This document shows, in pieces, positions 5,442-5,985 of a stretch of 5,985 nt of DNA. This DNA is from Legionella sp. (lineage in GTDB: Bacteria > Pseudomonadota > Gammaproteobacteria > Legionellales > Legionellaceae): contig SCSO01000471.1 in assembly GCA_004297865.1 (NCBI GenBank), positions 1 to 5,985 on the forward strand, given 5' to 3'. A program made the position numbers and the translations under genes. Numbering within the stretch: the first letter of the stretch is position 1; each line of letters begins with the position of its first letter. Below the pieces are notes generated by a model that had not been told where the DNA came from, did not search any database, and saw only the letters and a list, made by a program, of their open reading frames with translations.

Positions 5442-5985
5442 ATGACACTATATCGGCAACTCTTACTCTACATTGTAGCGCTATTATTCGTGCTTTTTAG
5501 CACTATTTTCGTTGTGAGTACCTGCAATACGAGAAATCATATTGCCCAACAGTTACACATCAACACTCAAAATACCGCCAGCACACTTGGCTTACTTTTA
5601 TCCATCCCAGTCAATAAAAACAATAAACGCATCCTATCACCTTTAGTGAATAGTCTTTTGAATGGTGGCTTTTACAATGCCATCCAAATTCTCAATGACA
5701 ACAGTAAGATTCTCTTAAATCAATCGATAAAACAAGAAGTTAAAGGAATACCTCATTGGCTCATGCATTGGTTTCCCATACCTGCTTCGAGTACGCAAGC
5801 TTCCGCTAAAACAATGGATGGTAAGGTAATAGTTACTGCCTATACTGGCTTAGCTTATGCGGATTATTGGCATGCCACGATTTTTCTATTTTGGTGGTTG
5901 GTACTGTTGTATATCGTCGCCGTGTTATTCAGCGCTTGGGCTCTTAAATTAATCCTGCGCCCCTTAACCACCTTGAGCGATGAAG
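5442..5985 (+). CDS. LapD/MoxY-type membrane sensor, N-terminal part (probable GGDEF/EAL protein, runs off the window)
   Basis: The 181 visible residues begin MTLYRQLLLYIVALLFVLFS and follow the LapD_MoxY N-terminal plan. A first membrane helix lies at about 7-27 and a periplasmic domain at about 28-143. The domain includes QLHINTQNTASTLGLLLS (37-54), LLNGGFYNAIQILND (72-86) and PHWLMHWFPI (104-113), a pattern typical of the family. A second membrane helix (about 146-168) leads into LRPL (172-175), the usual beginning of a HAMP domain. Family members mostly continue into GGDEF and EAL domains; LapD itself is a degenerate c-di-GMP receptor that sequesters the periplasmic protease LapG. Whether this one is a receptor or an active enzyme cannot be seen. 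AAGAGG (5428-5433) eight bases before the ATG is the likely ribosome binding site. Confidence 0.85.
   Translation, partial: MTLYRQLLLYIVALLFVLFSTIFVVSTCNTRNHIAQQLHINTQNTASTLGLLLSIPVNKNNKRILSPLVNSLLNGGFYNAIQILNDNSKILLNQSIKQEVKGIPHWLMHWFPIPASSTQASAKTMDGKVIVTAYTGLAYADYWHATIFLFWWLVLLYIVAVLFSAWALKLILRPLTTLSDE

Overview
The window looks like ordinary gammaproteobacterial chromosome of moderately low G+C. The best landmark is the conserved block pilT (divergent) / yggS-proC-yggT, seen in many gammaproteobacteria. A DUF2845-like exported protein and the AT-leaning codon use make a Legionellales-like source (Legionella, Coxiella or Berkiella relatives) my best guess. That placement is from memory of gene order and protein style, not from a search.

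Layout. Positions 1-223 (minus) hold the first 74 codons of pilT, the type IV pilus retraction ATPase. A divergent promoter region follows. Then comes a plus-strand series: yggS (377-1072, PLP homeostasis), proC (1069-1851, last step of proline synthesis, sharing a 4-base ATGA overlap with yggS), a perfect 25-bp inverted repeat (1857-1930), yggT (1952-2527, membrane protein), a small exported protein with two DUF2845-like repeats (2591-3148), and a 93-residue unrecognised small protein (3169-3450).

A compact cluster of hairpins (3452-3545) of dispersed-repeat type separates this series from a convergent minus-strand gene at 3585-5261, which encodes a secreted subtilisin-family (S8) serine protease with an intact catalytic triad. 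A divergent promoter region of about 180 bp follows. From 5442 to the window end is the start of a LapD/MoxY-type membrane sensor, probably a cyclic-di-GMP GGDEF/EAL protein whose cytoplasmic part lies outside the window.

Function. yggS, proC and yggT are a conserved neighbourhood, probably one transcription unit that may extend weakly into the next two genes. The protease and the LapD-like gene share an upstream region and could be co-regulated, but nothing in the sequence proves this. I see no CRISPR array, tRNA, rRNA, transposase or phage gene. The least explained items are the two intergenic repeat elements, the 93-residue protein with a possible PC4-like layout, and the cysteine-bearing C-terminal tail of the protease.
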